Shown: positions 51,601-63,900 of the stretch, piece after piece
Layout of the letters: each line of letters opens with the position of its first letter
How positions within the stretch are numbered: position 1 is the stretch's first letter
Source of the DNA: Crossaster papposus
Taxonomy: Eukaryota; Echinodermata; Asteroidea; Velatida; Solasteridae
Length of the DNA: 64,000 bases
Direction: 5' to 3'
Assembly: GCA_037893245.1 (NCBI GenBank)
Contig: JBAIAA010000806.1
Span: 310,001-374,000, forward strand
Translations under genes and position numbers: made by a program
Notes under the pieces: generated by a model
Seen by the model: the letters and a program-made list of their open reading frames with translations, nothing else
Databases searched by the model: none
Told to the model about the DNA's origin: nothing

Positions 51601-52764
51601 AACAAAGCATGCCCCGGGTCAAATTGCTAATGTTGCCATTCCTGGAGGCCCCCCTCTATCTCCTAACACCCAGCCCCTTCCCGGGGCATGCTTTCCGTCA
51701 TGCCCTTATTTGTGGGTGGGGATTGTGTGCACAAACCTATGGCGAATTTGAAACGCGTGTGTTAACGTTAACATTTTCAGAAAATCGAAATAAAATACTA
51801 ACAAAGCATGCCCCGGATCAAATTGCTAATTTTGCCATTCCTGGAGGCCCCCCTCTATCTTCTAACACCCAGCCCCTTCCCGGGACATGCTTTCCTTCAT
51901 TCCCTTATTTGTGGGCGGGGATTGTGTGCACAAACCTATGGCGAATTTGAAACGCGTGTGTTAACGTTAAAATTTTCAGAAAAACGAAATAAAATACTAA
52001 CAAAGCATGCCCCGGGTCAAATTGTTAATTTTGCCATTCCTGGAGGCCCCCCCTCTATCTCCTAACACCCAGCCCCTTCCCGGGGCATGCTTTCCTTCAT
52101 GCCCTTATTTGTGGGCGGGGAGTGTGTGCACAAACCTATGGCGAATTTGAAACGCGTGTGTTAACGTTAAAATTTTCAGAACATCGAAATAAAATACTAA
52201 CAAAGCATACCCCGGGTCAAATTGCTAATTTTGCCATTCCTGGAGGCCCCCCTCTATCTCCTAACACCCAGCCCCTTCCCGGGGCATGCTTTCCTTCATG
52301 CCCTTATTTGTGGGCGGGGATTGTGTGCACAAACCTATGGCGAATTTGAAACGCGTGTGTTAACGTTAAAATGTTCAGAAAATTGAAATAAAATACTAAC
52401 AAAGCATGCCCCGGGTTAAATTGCTAATTTTGCCATTCCTGGAGGCCCCCCTCTATCTCCTAACACCCAGCCCCTTCCCGGGGCATGCTTTCCTTCATGC
52501 CCTTATTTGTGGGCGGGGATTGTGTGCACAAACCTATGGCGAATTTGAAACGCGTGTGTTAACGTTAACATTTTCAGAAAATCGAAATAAAATACTAACA
52601 AAGCATGCCCCGGGTCAAATTGCTAATTTTGCCATTCCTGGAGGCCCCCCTCTATCTCCTAACACCCAGCCCCTTCCCGGGGCATGCTTTCCGTCATGCC
52701 CTTATTTGTGGGTGGGGATTGTGTGCACAAACCTATGGCGAATTTGAAACGCGTGTGTTAACGT
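47410..52764 (+). repeat. 17-monomer spaced duplication (3383 bp offset)
   Basis: The segment 47410-49381 returns at 50793-52764, spacing exactly 3383 bp (17 x 199). Shared variants include GCATGTCCCGGG 47430/50813, AAAATATAACAAAG 47818/51201, CTATCTAATAAC 48077/51460, AGAACATCG 48796/52179 and GCATACCCCGGG 48825/52208. Seen differences: 48434 G versus 51817 A and 49034 C versus 52417 T. Confidence 0.8.
48780..50770 (+). repeat. 5-monomer tandem duplication (995 bp x 2)
   Basis: GGGGAGTGTG, AGAACATCG and GCATACCCCGGG at 48736, 48796 and 48825 return at 49731, 49791 and 49820, spacing 995 bp. The following monomers (AAATTGAAAT at 49000/49995, GTGGGTGGGG at 49328/50323, GCATGTCCC at 49422/50417) keep the same spacing. 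It lies between the two parts of the 3383-bp duplication. Confidence 0.75.
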
Positions 52765-55700
52765 TAAAATGTTCAGAAAATTGAAATAAAATACTAACAA
52801 AGCATGTCCCGGGTCAAATTGCTAATTTTGCCATTCCTGGAGGCCCCCCTCTATCTCCTAACACCCAGCCCCTTCCCGGGGCATGCTTTCCTTCATGCCC
52901 TTATTTGTGGGCGGGGATTGTGTGCACAAACCTATGGCGAATTTGAAACGCGTGTGTTAACGTTAACATTTTCAGAAAATCGAAATAAAATACTAACAAA
53001 GCATGCCCCGGGTCAAATTGCTAATTTTGCCATTCCTGGAGGCCCCCCTCTATCTCCTAACACCCAGCCCCTTCCCGGGGCATGCTTTCCGTCATGCCCT
53101 TATTTGTGGGTGGGGATTGTGTGCACAAACCTATGGCGAATTTGAAACGCGTGTGTTAACGTTAACATTTTCAGAAAATCGAAATAAAATACTAACAAAG
53201 CATGTCCCGGGTCAAATTGCTAATTTTGCCATTCCTGTAGGCCCCCCTCTATCTCCTAACACCCAGCCCCTTCCCGGGGCATGCTTTCCTTCATGCCCTT
53301 ATTTGTGGGCGGGGATTGTGTGCACAAACCTATGGCGAATTTGAAACGCGTGTGTTAACGTTAAAATTTACAGAAAATCGAAATAAAATACTAACAAAGC
53401 ATGCCCCGGGTCAAATTGCTAATTTTGCCATTCCTGGAGGCCCCCCTCTATCTCCTAACACCCAGCCCCTTCCCGGGGCATGCTTTCCGTCATGCCCTTA
53501 TTTGTGGGTGGGGATTGTGTGCACAAACCTATGGCGAATTTGAAACGCGTGTGTTAACGTTAACATTTTCAGAAAATCGAAATAAAATACTAACAAAGCA
53601 TGTCCCGGGTCAAATTGCTAATTTTGCCATTCCTGGAGGCCCCCCTCTATCTCCTAACACCCAGCCCCTTCCCGGGGCATGCTTTCCTTCATGCCCTTAT
53701 TTGTGGGCGGGGATTGTGTGCACAAACCTATGGCGAATTTGAAACGCGTGTGTTAACGTTAACATTTACAGAAAATCGAAATAAAATACTAACAAAGCAT
53801 GCCCCGGGTCAAATTGCTAATTTTGCCATTCCTGGAGGCCCCCCTCTATCTCCTAACACCCAGCCCCTTCCCCGGGCATGCTTTCCTTCATGCCCTTATT
53901 TGTGGGCGGGGATTGTGTGCACAAACCTATGGCGAATTTGAAACGCGTGTGTTAACGTTAACATTTTCAGAAAATCGAAATAAAATACTAACAAAGCATG
54001 CCCCGGGTCAAATTGCTAATTTTGCCATTCCTGGAGGCCCCCCTCTATCTCCTAACACCCAGCCCCTTCCCGGGGCATGCTTTCCTTCATGCCCTTATTT
54101 GTGGGCGGGGATTGTGTGCACAAACCTATGGCGAATTTGAAACGCGTGTGTTAACGTTAAAATGTTCAGAAAATCGAAATAAAATGCTAACAAAGCATGC
54201 CCCGGGTCAAATTGCAAATTTTTCCATTCCTGGAGGCCCCCCTCTATCTCCTAACACCCAGCCCCTTCCCGGGGCATGCTTTCCTTCATGCCCTTATTTG
54301 TGGGCGGGGATTGTGTGCACAAACCTATGGCGAATTTGAAACGCGTGTGTTAACGTTAACATTTTCAGAAAATCGAAATAAAATACTAACAAAGAATGCC
54401 CCGGGTCAAATTGCTAATTTTGCTATTCCTGGAGGCCCCCCTCTATCTCCTAACACCCAGCCCCTTCCCGGGGCATGCTTTCCTTCATGCCCTTATTTGT
54501 GGGCGGGGATTGTGTGCACAAACCTATGGCGAATTTGAAACGCGTGTGTTAACGTTACAATTTACAGAAAATCGAAATAAAATACTAACAAAGCATGCCC
54601 CGGGTCAAATTGCTAATTTTGCCATTCCTGTGGAGGCCCCCTCTATCTCCTAACACCCAGCCCCTTCCCGGGGCATGCTTTCCTTCAAGCCCTTATTTGT
54701 GGGCGGTGATTGTGTGCACAAACCTATGGCGAATTTGAAACGCGTGTGTTAACGTTAACATTTTCAGAAAATCGAAATAAAATACTAACAAAGCATGCCC
54801 CGGGTCAAATTGCTAATTTTGCCATTCCTGTGGAGGCCCCCTCTATCTCCTAACACCCAGCCCCTTCCCGGGGCATGCTTTCCTTCATGCCCTTATTTGT
54901 GGGCGGGGATTGTGTGCACAAACCTATGGCGAATTTGAAACGCGTGTGTTAACGTTAACATTTTCAGAAAAATCGAAATAAAATACTAACAAAGCATGCC
55001 CCGGGTCAAATTGCTAATTTTGCCATTCCTGGAGGCCCCCCTCTATCTCCTAACACCCAGCCCCTTCCCGGGGCATGCTTTCCTTCATGCCCTTATTTGT
55101 GGGCGGGGATTGTGTGCACAAACCTATGGCGAATTTGAAACGCGTGTGTTAACGTTAAAATGTTCAGAAAATCGAAATAAAATGCTAACAAAGCATGCCC
55201 CGGGTCAAATTGCAAATTTTTCCATTCCTGGAGGCCCCCCTCTATCTCCTAACACCCAGCCCCTTCCCGGGGCATGCTTTCCTTCATGCCCTTATTTGTG
55301 GGCGGGGATTGTGTGCACAAACCTATGGCGAATTTGAAACGCGTGTGTTAACGTTACAATTTTCAGAAAATCGAAATAAAATACTAACAAAGCATGCCCC
55401 GGGTCAAATTGCAAATTTTGCCATTCCTGGAGGCCCCCCTCTATCTCCTAACACCCAGCCCCTTCCCGGGGCATGCTTTCCTTCATGCCCTTATTTGTGG
55501 GCGGGGATTGTGTGCACAAACCTATGGCAAATTTGAAACGCGTGTGTTAACGTTAACATTTTCAGAAAATCGAAATAAAATACTAACAAAGCATGCCCCG
55601 GGTCAAATTGCTAATTTTGCCATTCCTGGAGGCCCCCCTATATCTCCTAACACCCAGCCCCTTCCCGGGGCATGCTTTCCTTCATGCCCTTATTTGTGGG

Positions 55701-58700
55701 CGTGGATTGTGTGCACAAACCTATGGCGAATTTGAAACGCGTGTGTTAACGTTAAAATTTTCAGAAAATCGAAATAAAATACTAACAAAGCATGCCCCGG
55801 GTCAAATTGCTAATTTTGCCCTTCCTGGAGGCCCCCCTCTATCTGCTAACACCCAGCCCCTTCCCGGGGCATGCTTTCCTTCATGCCCTTATTTGTTGGC
55901 GGGGATTGTGTGCACAAACCTATGGCGAATTTGAAACGCGTGTGTTAACGTTAACATTTTCAGAAAATCGAAATAAAATACTAACAAAGCATGCCCCGGG
56001 TCAAATTGCTAATTTTGCCATTCCTGGAGGCCCCCCTCTATCTCCTAACACCCAGCCCCTTCCCGGGGCATGCTTTCCTTCATGCCCTTATTTGTGGGCG
56101 GGGATTGTGTGCACAAACCTATGGCGAATTTGAAACGCGTGTGTTAACGTTAAAATGTTCAGAAAATCGAAATAAAATGCTAACAAAGCATGCCCCGGGT
56201 CAAATTGCAAATTTTTCCATTCCTGGAGGCCCCCCTCTATCTCCTAACACCCAGCCCCTTCCCGGGGCATGCTTTCCTTCATGCCCTTATTTGTGGGCGT
56301 GGATTGTGTGCACAAACCTATGGCGAATTTTAAACGCGTGTGTTAACGTTAACATTTTCAGAAAATCGAAATAAAATACTAACAAAGCATGTCCCGGGTC
56401 AAATTGCTAAATTTGCCATTCCTGGAGGCCCCCTCTATCTCCTAACACCCAGCCCCTTCCCGGGGCATGCTTTCCTTCATGCCCTTATTTGTGGGCGGGG
56501 ATTGTGTGCACAAACCTATGGCGAATTTGAAACGCGTGTGTTAACGTTAACATTTACAGAAAATCGAAATAAAATACTAACAAAGCATGCCCCGGGTCAA
56601 ATTGCTAATTTTGCCATTCCTGGAGGCCCCCCTCTATCTCCTAACACCCAGCCCCTTCCCGGGGCATGCTTTCCTCCATGCCCTCATTTGTGGGCGGGGA
56701 TTGTGTGCACAAACCTATGGCGAATTTGAAACGCGTGTGTTAACGTTACAATTTTCAGAAAATCGAAATAAAATACTAACAAAGCATGCCCCGGGTCAAA
56801 TTGCTAATTTTGCCATTCCTGGAGGCCCCCCTATATCTCCTAACACCCAGCCCCTTCCCGGGGCATGCTTTCCTTCATGCCCTTATTTGTGGGCGGGGAT
56901 TGTGTGCACAAACCTATGGCGAATTTGAAACGCGTGTGTTAACGTTAACATTTTCAGAAAATCGAAATAAAATAATAACAAAGCATGCCCCGGGTCAAAT
57001 TGCTAATTTTGCCATTCCTGGAGGCCCCGCTCTATCTCCTAACACCCAGCCCCTTCCCGGGGCATGCTTTCCTTCATGCCCTTATTTGTGGGCGGGGATT
57101 GTGTGCACAAACCTATGGCGAATTTGAAACGCGTGTGTTAACGTTAAAATTTACAGAAAATCGAAATAAAATACTAACAAAGCATGCCCCGGGTCAAATT
57201 GCTAATTTTGCCATTCCTGGGGGCCCCCCTTTATCTCCTAACACCCAGCCCGTTCCCCGGGCATGCTTTCCTTCATGCCCTTATTTGTGGGCGGGGATTG
57301 TGTGCACAAACCTATGGCGAATTTGAAACGCGTGTGTTAACGTTAACATTTTCAGAAAATCGAAATAAAATACTAACAAAGTATGCCCCGGGTCAAATTG
57401 CTAATTTTGCCATTCCTGGAGGCCCCCCTCTATCTCCTAACACCCAGCCCCTTCCCGGGGCATGCTTTCCTTCATGCCCTTATTTGTGGTCGGGGATTGT
57501 GTGCACAAACCTATGGCGAATTTGAAACGCGTGTGTTAAAGTAAATATTTTCAGAAAATCGAAATAAAATACTAACAAAGCATGCCCCGGGTCAAATTGC
57601 TAATTTTGCCATTCCTGGAGGCCCCCCTCTATCTCCTAACACCCAGCCCCTTCCCGCGGCATGCTTTCCTTCATGCCCTTATTTGTGGGCGGGGATTGTG
57701 TGCACAAACCTATGGCCAATTTGAAACGCGTGTGTTAACGTTAACATTTTCAGAAAATCGAAATAAAATACTAACAAAGCATGCCCCGGGTCAAATTGCT
57801 AATTTTGCCATTCCTGGAGGCCCCCCTCTATCTCCTAACACCCAGCCCCTTCCCGGGGCATGCTTTCCTTCATGCCCTTATTTGTGGGCGGGGATTGTGT
57901 GCACAAACCTATGGCGAATTTGAAACGCGTGTGTTAACGTTAACATTTTCAGAAAATCGAAATAAAATAATAACAAAGCATGCCCCGGGTCAAATTGCTA
58001 ATTTTGCCATTCCTGGAGGCCCCCCTCTATCTCCTAACACCCAGCCCCTTCCCGGGGCATGCTTTCCTTCATGCCCTTATTTGTGGGCGGGGATTGTGTG
58101 CACAAACCTATGGCGAATTTGAAACGCGTGTGTTAACGTTAACATTTTCAGAAAATCGAAATAAAATACTAACAAAGCATGCCCCGGGTCAAATTGCTAA
58201 TTTTGCCATTCCTGGAGGCCCCCCTCTATATCCTAACACCCAGCCCCTTCCCGGGGCATGCTTTCCTTCATGCCCTTATTTGTGGGCGGGGATTGTGTGC
58301 ACAAACCTATGGCGAATTTGAAACGCGTGTGCTAACGTTAACATTTTCAGAAAATCGAAATAAAATACTAACAAAGCATGCCCCGGGTCAAATTGCTAAT
58401 TTTGCCATTCCTGGCAGCCCCCCTCTATCTCCTAACACCCAGCCCCTTCCCGGGGCATGCTTTCCTTCATGCCCTTATTTGTGGGCGGGGATTGTGTGCA
58501 CAAACCTATGGCGAATTTGAAACGCGTGTGTTAACGTTAAAATGTTCAGAAAATCGAAATAAAATGCTAACAAAGCATGCCCCGGGTCAAATTGCAAATT
58601 TGTCCATTCCTGGAGGCCCCCCTCTATCTCCTAACACCCAGCCCCTTCCCGGGGCATGCTTTCCTTCATGCTCTATTTGTGGGCGGGGATTGTGTGCACA

Positions 58701-59172
58701 AACCTATGGCGAATTTGAAACGCGTGTGTTAACGTTAACATTTTCAGAAAATCGAAATAAAATACTAACAAAGCATGCCCCGGGTCAAATTGCTAATTTT
58801 GCCATTCCTGGAGGCCCCCCTCTATCTCCTAACACCCAGCCCCTTCCCGGGGCATGCTTTCCTTCATGCCCTTATTTGTGGGCGGGGATTGTGTGCACAA
58901 ACCTATGGCGAATTTGAAACGCGTGTGTTAACGTTACAATTTTCAGAAAATCGAAATAAAATACTAACAAAGCATGCCCCGGGTCAAATTGCAAATTTTG
59001 CCATTCCTGGAGGCCCCCCTCTATCTCCTAACACCCAGCCCCTTCCCGGGGCATGCTTTCCTTCATGCCCTTATTTGTGGGCGGGGATTGTGTGCACAAA
59101 CCTATGGCGAATTTGAAACGCGTGTGTTAACGTTAACATTTTCAGAAAATTGAAATAAAATACTAACAAAGC

Positions 59173-59362
59173 ATGCCCCGGGTCAAATTGCCATTCCTGG
59201 AGGCCCCCCTATATCTCCTAACACCCAGCCCCTTCCCGGGGCATGCTTTCCTTCATGCCCTTATTTGTGGGCGTGGATTGTGTGCACAAACCTATGGCGA
59301 ATTTGAAACGCGTGTGGTAACGTTAAAATTTTCAGAAAATCGAAATAATATACTAACAAAGC
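59173..59362 (+). repeat. Monomer with a 9-bp deletion between TTGC repeats
   Basis: GGTCAAATTGCCATTCC at 59181-59197 replaces the usual GGTCAAATTGC-TAATTTTGCC-ATTCC; nine bases lying between two TTGC direct repeats are gone, as expected from replication slippage. It is a single copy and stands just outside the 1303-bp duplication. Confidence 0.8.
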
Positions 59363-59580
59363 ATGCCCCGGGTCAAATTGCTAATTTTGCCCTTCCTGGA
59401 GGCCCCCCTCTATCTCCTAACACCCAGCCCCTTCCCGGGGCATGCTTTCCTTCATGCCCTTATTTGTGGGCGGGGGTTGTGTGCACAAACCTATGGCGAA
59501 TTTGAAACGCGTGTGTTAACGTTAACATTTTCAGAAAATCGAAATAAAATACTAGCAAAGCATGCCCCGGGTCAAATTGC

Positions 59581-59686
59581 TAATTTTGCCATTCCTGGAG
59601 GCCCCCCTCTATCTCCTAACACCCAGCCCCTTCTCGGGGCATGCTTTCCTTCATGCCCTTATTTGTGGGCGGGGATTGTGTTTTGC
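59581..59686 (+). repeat. Truncated monomer (106 bp, 93-bp deletion), copy 1
   Basis: At 59681-59683 the sequence jumps from GGGGATTGTGT straight to TTGCTAATTTTGCC of the next monomer, removing TGTGCACA, ACGCGT, the GTTAAC palindrome, AATAAA and the second inverted arm. One extra T sits at the junction, and there is little microhomology, which suggests end-joining rather than in-register exchange. Confidence 0.85.
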
Positions 59687-60883
59687 TAATTTTGCCATTC
59701 CTGGAGGCCCCCCTCTATCTCCTAACACCCAGCCCCTTCCCGGGGCATGCTTTCCTTCATGCCCTTATTTGTGGGCGGGGATTGTGTGCACAAACCTATG
59801 GCGAATTTGAAACGCGTGTGTTAACGTTAACATTTTCAGAAAATCGAAATAAAATACTAACAAAGCATGCCCCGGGTCAAATTGCTAATTTTGCCATTCC
59901 TGTGGAGGCCCCCTCTATCTCCTAACACCCAGCCCCTTCCCGGGGCATGCTTTCCTTCATGCCCTTATTTGTGGGCGGGGATTGTGTGCACAAACCTATG
60001 GCGAATTTGAAACGCGTGTGTTAACGTTAACATTTTCAGAAAATCGAAATAAAATACTAGCAAAGCATGCCCCGGGTCAAATTGCTAATTTTGCTATTCC
60101 TGGAGGCCCCCCTCTATCTCCTAACACCCAGCCCCTTCCCGGGGCATGCTTTCCTTCATGCCCTTATTTGTGGGCGGGGATTGTGTGCACAAACCTATGG
60201 CGAATTTGAAACGCGTGTGTTAACGTTACAATTTACAGAAAATCGAAATAAAATACTAACAAAGCATGCCCCGGGTCAAATTGCTAATTTTGCAATTCCT
60301 GTGGAGGCCCCCTCTATCTCCTAACACCCAGCCCCTTCCCGGGGCATGCTTTCCTTCAAGCCCTTATTTGTGGGCGGTGATTGTGTGCACAAACCTATGG
60401 CAAATTTGAAACGCGTGTGTTAACGTTAACATTTTCAGAAAATCGAAATAAAATACTAACAAAGCATGCCCCGGGTCAAATTGCTAATTTTGCCATTCCT
60501 GTGGAGGCCCCCTCTATCTCCTAACACCCAGCCCCTTCCCGGGGCATGCTTTCCTTCATGCCCTTATTTGTGGGCGGGGATTGTGTGCACAAACCTATGG
60601 CGAATTTGAAACGCGTGTGGTAACGTTAAAATTTTCAGAAAATCGAAATAATATACTAACAAAGCATGCCCCGGGTCAAATTGCTAATTTTGCCCTTTCT
60701 GGAGGCCCCCCTCTATCTCCTAACACCCAGCCCCTTCCCGGGGCATGCTTTCCTTCATGCCCTTATTTGTGGGCGGGGGTTGTGTGCACAAACCTATGGC
60801 GAATTTGAAACGCGTGTGTTAACGTTAACATTTTCAGAAAATCGAAATAAAATACTAGCAAAGCATGCCCCGGGTCAAATTGC

Positions 60884-60989
60884 TAATTTTGCCATTCCTG
60901 GAGGCCCCCCTCTATCTCCTAACACCCAGCCCCTTCTCGGGGCATGCTTTCCTTCATGCCCTTATTTGTGGGCGGGGATTGTGTTTTGC
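60884..60989 (+). repeat. Truncated monomer (106 bp, 93-bp deletion), copy 2
   Basis: Same junction, including the extra T, at 60984-60986, exactly 1303 bp after copy 1. It is therefore a duplicate of the same deletion event, not an independent one. Confidence 0.85.
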
Positions 60990-63900
60990 TAATTTTGCCA
61001 TTCCTGGAGGCCCCCCTCTATCTCCTAACACCCAGCCCCTTCCCGGGGCATGCTTTCCTTCATGCCCTTATTTGTGGGCGGGGATTGTGTGCACAAACCT
61101 ATGGCGAATTTGAAACGCGTGTGTTAACGTTAACATTTTCAGAAAATCGAAATAAAATACTAACAAAGCATGCCCCGGGTCAAATTGCTAATTTTGCCAT
61201 TCCTGTGGAGGCCCCCTCTATCTCCTAACACCCAGCCCCTTCCCGGGGCATGCTTTCCTTCATGCCCTTATTTGTGGGCGGGGATTGTGTGCACAAACCT
61301 ATTGCGAATTTGAAACGCGTGTGTTAACGTTAACATTTTCAGAAAATCGAAATAAAATACTAGCAAAGCATGCCCCGGGTCAAATTGCTAATTTTGCCAT
61401 TCCTGGAGGCCCCCCTCTATCTCCTAACACCCAGCCCCTTCCCGGGGCATGCTTTCCTTCATGCCCTTATTTGTGGGCGGGGATTGTGTGCACAAACCTA
61501 TGGCGAATTTGAAACGCGTGTGTTAACGTTACAATTTACAGAAAATCGAAATAAAATACTAACAAAGCATGCCCCGGGTCAAATTGCTAATTTTGCCATT
61601 CCTGTGGAGGCACCCTCTATCTCCTAACACCCAGCCCCTTCCCGGGGCATGCTTTCCTTCAAGCCCTTATTTGTGGGCGGTGATTGTGTGCACAAACCTA
61701 TGGCGAATTTGAAACGCGTGTGTTAACGTTAACATTTTCAGAAAATCGAAATAAAATACTAACAAAGCATGCCCCGGGTCAAATTGCTAATTTTGCCATT
61801 CCTGTGAAGGCCCCCTCTATCTCCTAACACCCAGCCCCTTCCCGGGGCATGCTTTCCTTCATGCCCTTATTTGTGGGCGGGGATTGTGTGCACAAACCTA
61901 TGGCGAATTTGAAACGCGTGTGTTAACGTTAACATTTTCAGAAAAATCGAAATAAAATACTAACAAAGCATGCCCCGGGTCAAATTGCTAATTTTGCCAT
62001 TCCTGGAGGCCCCCCTCTATCTCCTAACACCCAGCCCCTTCCCGGGGCATGCTTTCCTTCATGCCCTTATTTGTGGGCGGGGATTGTGTGCACAAACCTA
62101 TGGCGAATTTGAAACGCGTGTGTTAACGTTAAAATGTTCAGAAAATCGAAATAAAATGCTAACAAAGCATGCCCCGGGTCAAATTGCAAATTTTTCCATT
62201 CCTGGAGGCCCCCCCTTTATCTCCTAACACCCAGCCCCTTCCCGGGGCATGCTTTCCTTCATGCCCTTATTTGTCGGCGGGGATTGTGTGCACAAACCTA
62301 TGGCGAATTTGAAACGCGTGTGTTAACGTTACAATTTTCAGAAAATCGAAATAAAATACTAACAAAGCATGCCCCGGGTCAAATTGCAAATTTTGCCATT
62401 CCTGGAGGCCCCCCTCTATCTCCTAACACCCAGCCCCTTCCCGGGGCATGCTTTCCTCATGCCCTTATTTGTGGGCGGGGATTGTGTGCACAAACCTATG
62501 GCAAATTTGAAACGCGTGTGTTAACGTTAACATTTTCAGAAAATCGAAATAAAATACTAACAAAGCATGCCCCGGGTCAAATTGCTAATTTTGCCATTCC
62601 TGGAGGCCCCCCTATATCTCCTAACACCCAGCCCCTTCCCGGGGCATGCTTTCCTTCATGCCCTTATTTGTGGGCGTGGATTGTGTGCACAAACCTATGG
62701 CGAATTTGAAACGCGTGTGTTAACGTTACAATTTTCAGAAAATCGAAATAAAATACTAACAAAGCATGCCCCGGGTCAAATTGCTAATTTTGCCCTTCCT
62801 GGAGGCCCCCCTCTATCTCCTAACACCCAGCTCCTTCTCGGGGCATGCTTTCCTTCATGCCCTTATTTGTGGGCGGGGATTGTGTGCACAAACCTATGGC
62901 GAAATGAAACGCGTGTGTTAACGTTAAAATTTTCAGAAAATCGAAATAAAATACTAACAAAGCATTCCCCGGGTCAAATTGCTAATTTTGCCATTCCTGG
63001 AGGCCCCCCTCTATCTCCTAACACCCAGCCCCTTCCCGGGGCATGCTTTCCTTCATGCCCTTATTTGTGGGCGGGGATTGTGTGCACAAACCTATGGCGA
63101 ATTTGAAACGCGTGTGTTAACGTTACAATTTTCAGAAAATCGAAATAAAATACTAACAAAGCATGCCCCGGGTCAAATTGCTAATTTTGCCATTCCTGGA
63201 GGCCCCCCTCTATCTCCTAACACCCAGCCCCTTCCCGGGGCATGCTTTCCTTCATGCCCTTATTTGTGGGCGGGGATTGTGTGCACAAACCTATGGCGAA
63301 TTTGAAACGCGTGTGTTAATGTTAACATTTTCAGAAAATCGAAATAAAATACTAGCAAAGCATGCCCCGGGTCAAATTGCTAATTTTGCCATTCCTGGAG
63401 GCCCCCCTCTATCTCCTAACACCCAGCCCCTTCCCGGGGCATGCTTTCCTTCATGCCCTTATTTGTGGGCGGGGATTGTGTGCACAAACCTATGGCGAAT
63501 TTGAAACGCGTGTGTTAACGTTAAAATGTTCAGAAAATCGAAATAAAATGCTAACAAAGCATGCCCCGGGTCAAATTACAAATTTTTCCATTCCTGGAGG
63601 ACCCCCTCTATCTCCTAACACCCAGCCCCTTCCCGGGGCATGCTTTCCTTCATGCCCTTATTTGTGGGCGGGGATTGTGTGCACAAACCTATGGCGAATT
63701 TGAAACGCGTGTGTTAACGTTACAATTTTCAGAAAATCGAAATAAAATACTAACAAAGCATGCCCCGGGTCAAATTGCAAATTTTGCCATTCCTGGAGGC
63801 CCCCATCTATCTCCTAACACCCAGCCCCTTCCCGGGGCATGCTTTCCTTCATGCCCTTATTTGTGGGCGGGGATTGTGTGCACAAACCTATGGCGAATTT

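Larger units (their letters stand above)
59310..61915 (+). repeat. 1303-bp tandem duplication containing a truncated monomer
   Basis: About 59310-60612 is followed by its copy 60613-61915. Pairs at +1303: GTGTGGTAACG (59314/60617), AATAATATAC (59345/60648), GGCGGGGGTTG (59471/60774), ACTAGCAAAG (59553/60856), the 93-bp deletion junction (59681/60984) and the CCTGTGGAGG variants. The unit is six full monomers plus one truncated one (6 x 199 + 106 + 3). Copies differ at a few bases, e.g. GCTATTCC (60094) versus GCCATTCC (61397). Confidence 0.85.
54400..62890 (+). repeat. Variant-rich segment repeated about 6974 bp away
   Basis: Monomers of 54.4-55.9 kb match those of 61.4-62.9 kb at about +6974 bp. 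Shared variants include CCTGTGGAGG with a C5 tract (54630/61604), TTCAAGCCC + GGCGGTGATTG (54687, 54705/61661, 61679), AGAAAAATCG (54967/61941), AAAATGCTAAC (55183/62157) and CCCTTCCTGG (55819/62793). A third, partial relative lies at 58.7-59.4 kb. Monomers here carry several small indels not seen elsewhere. Confidence 0.7.
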
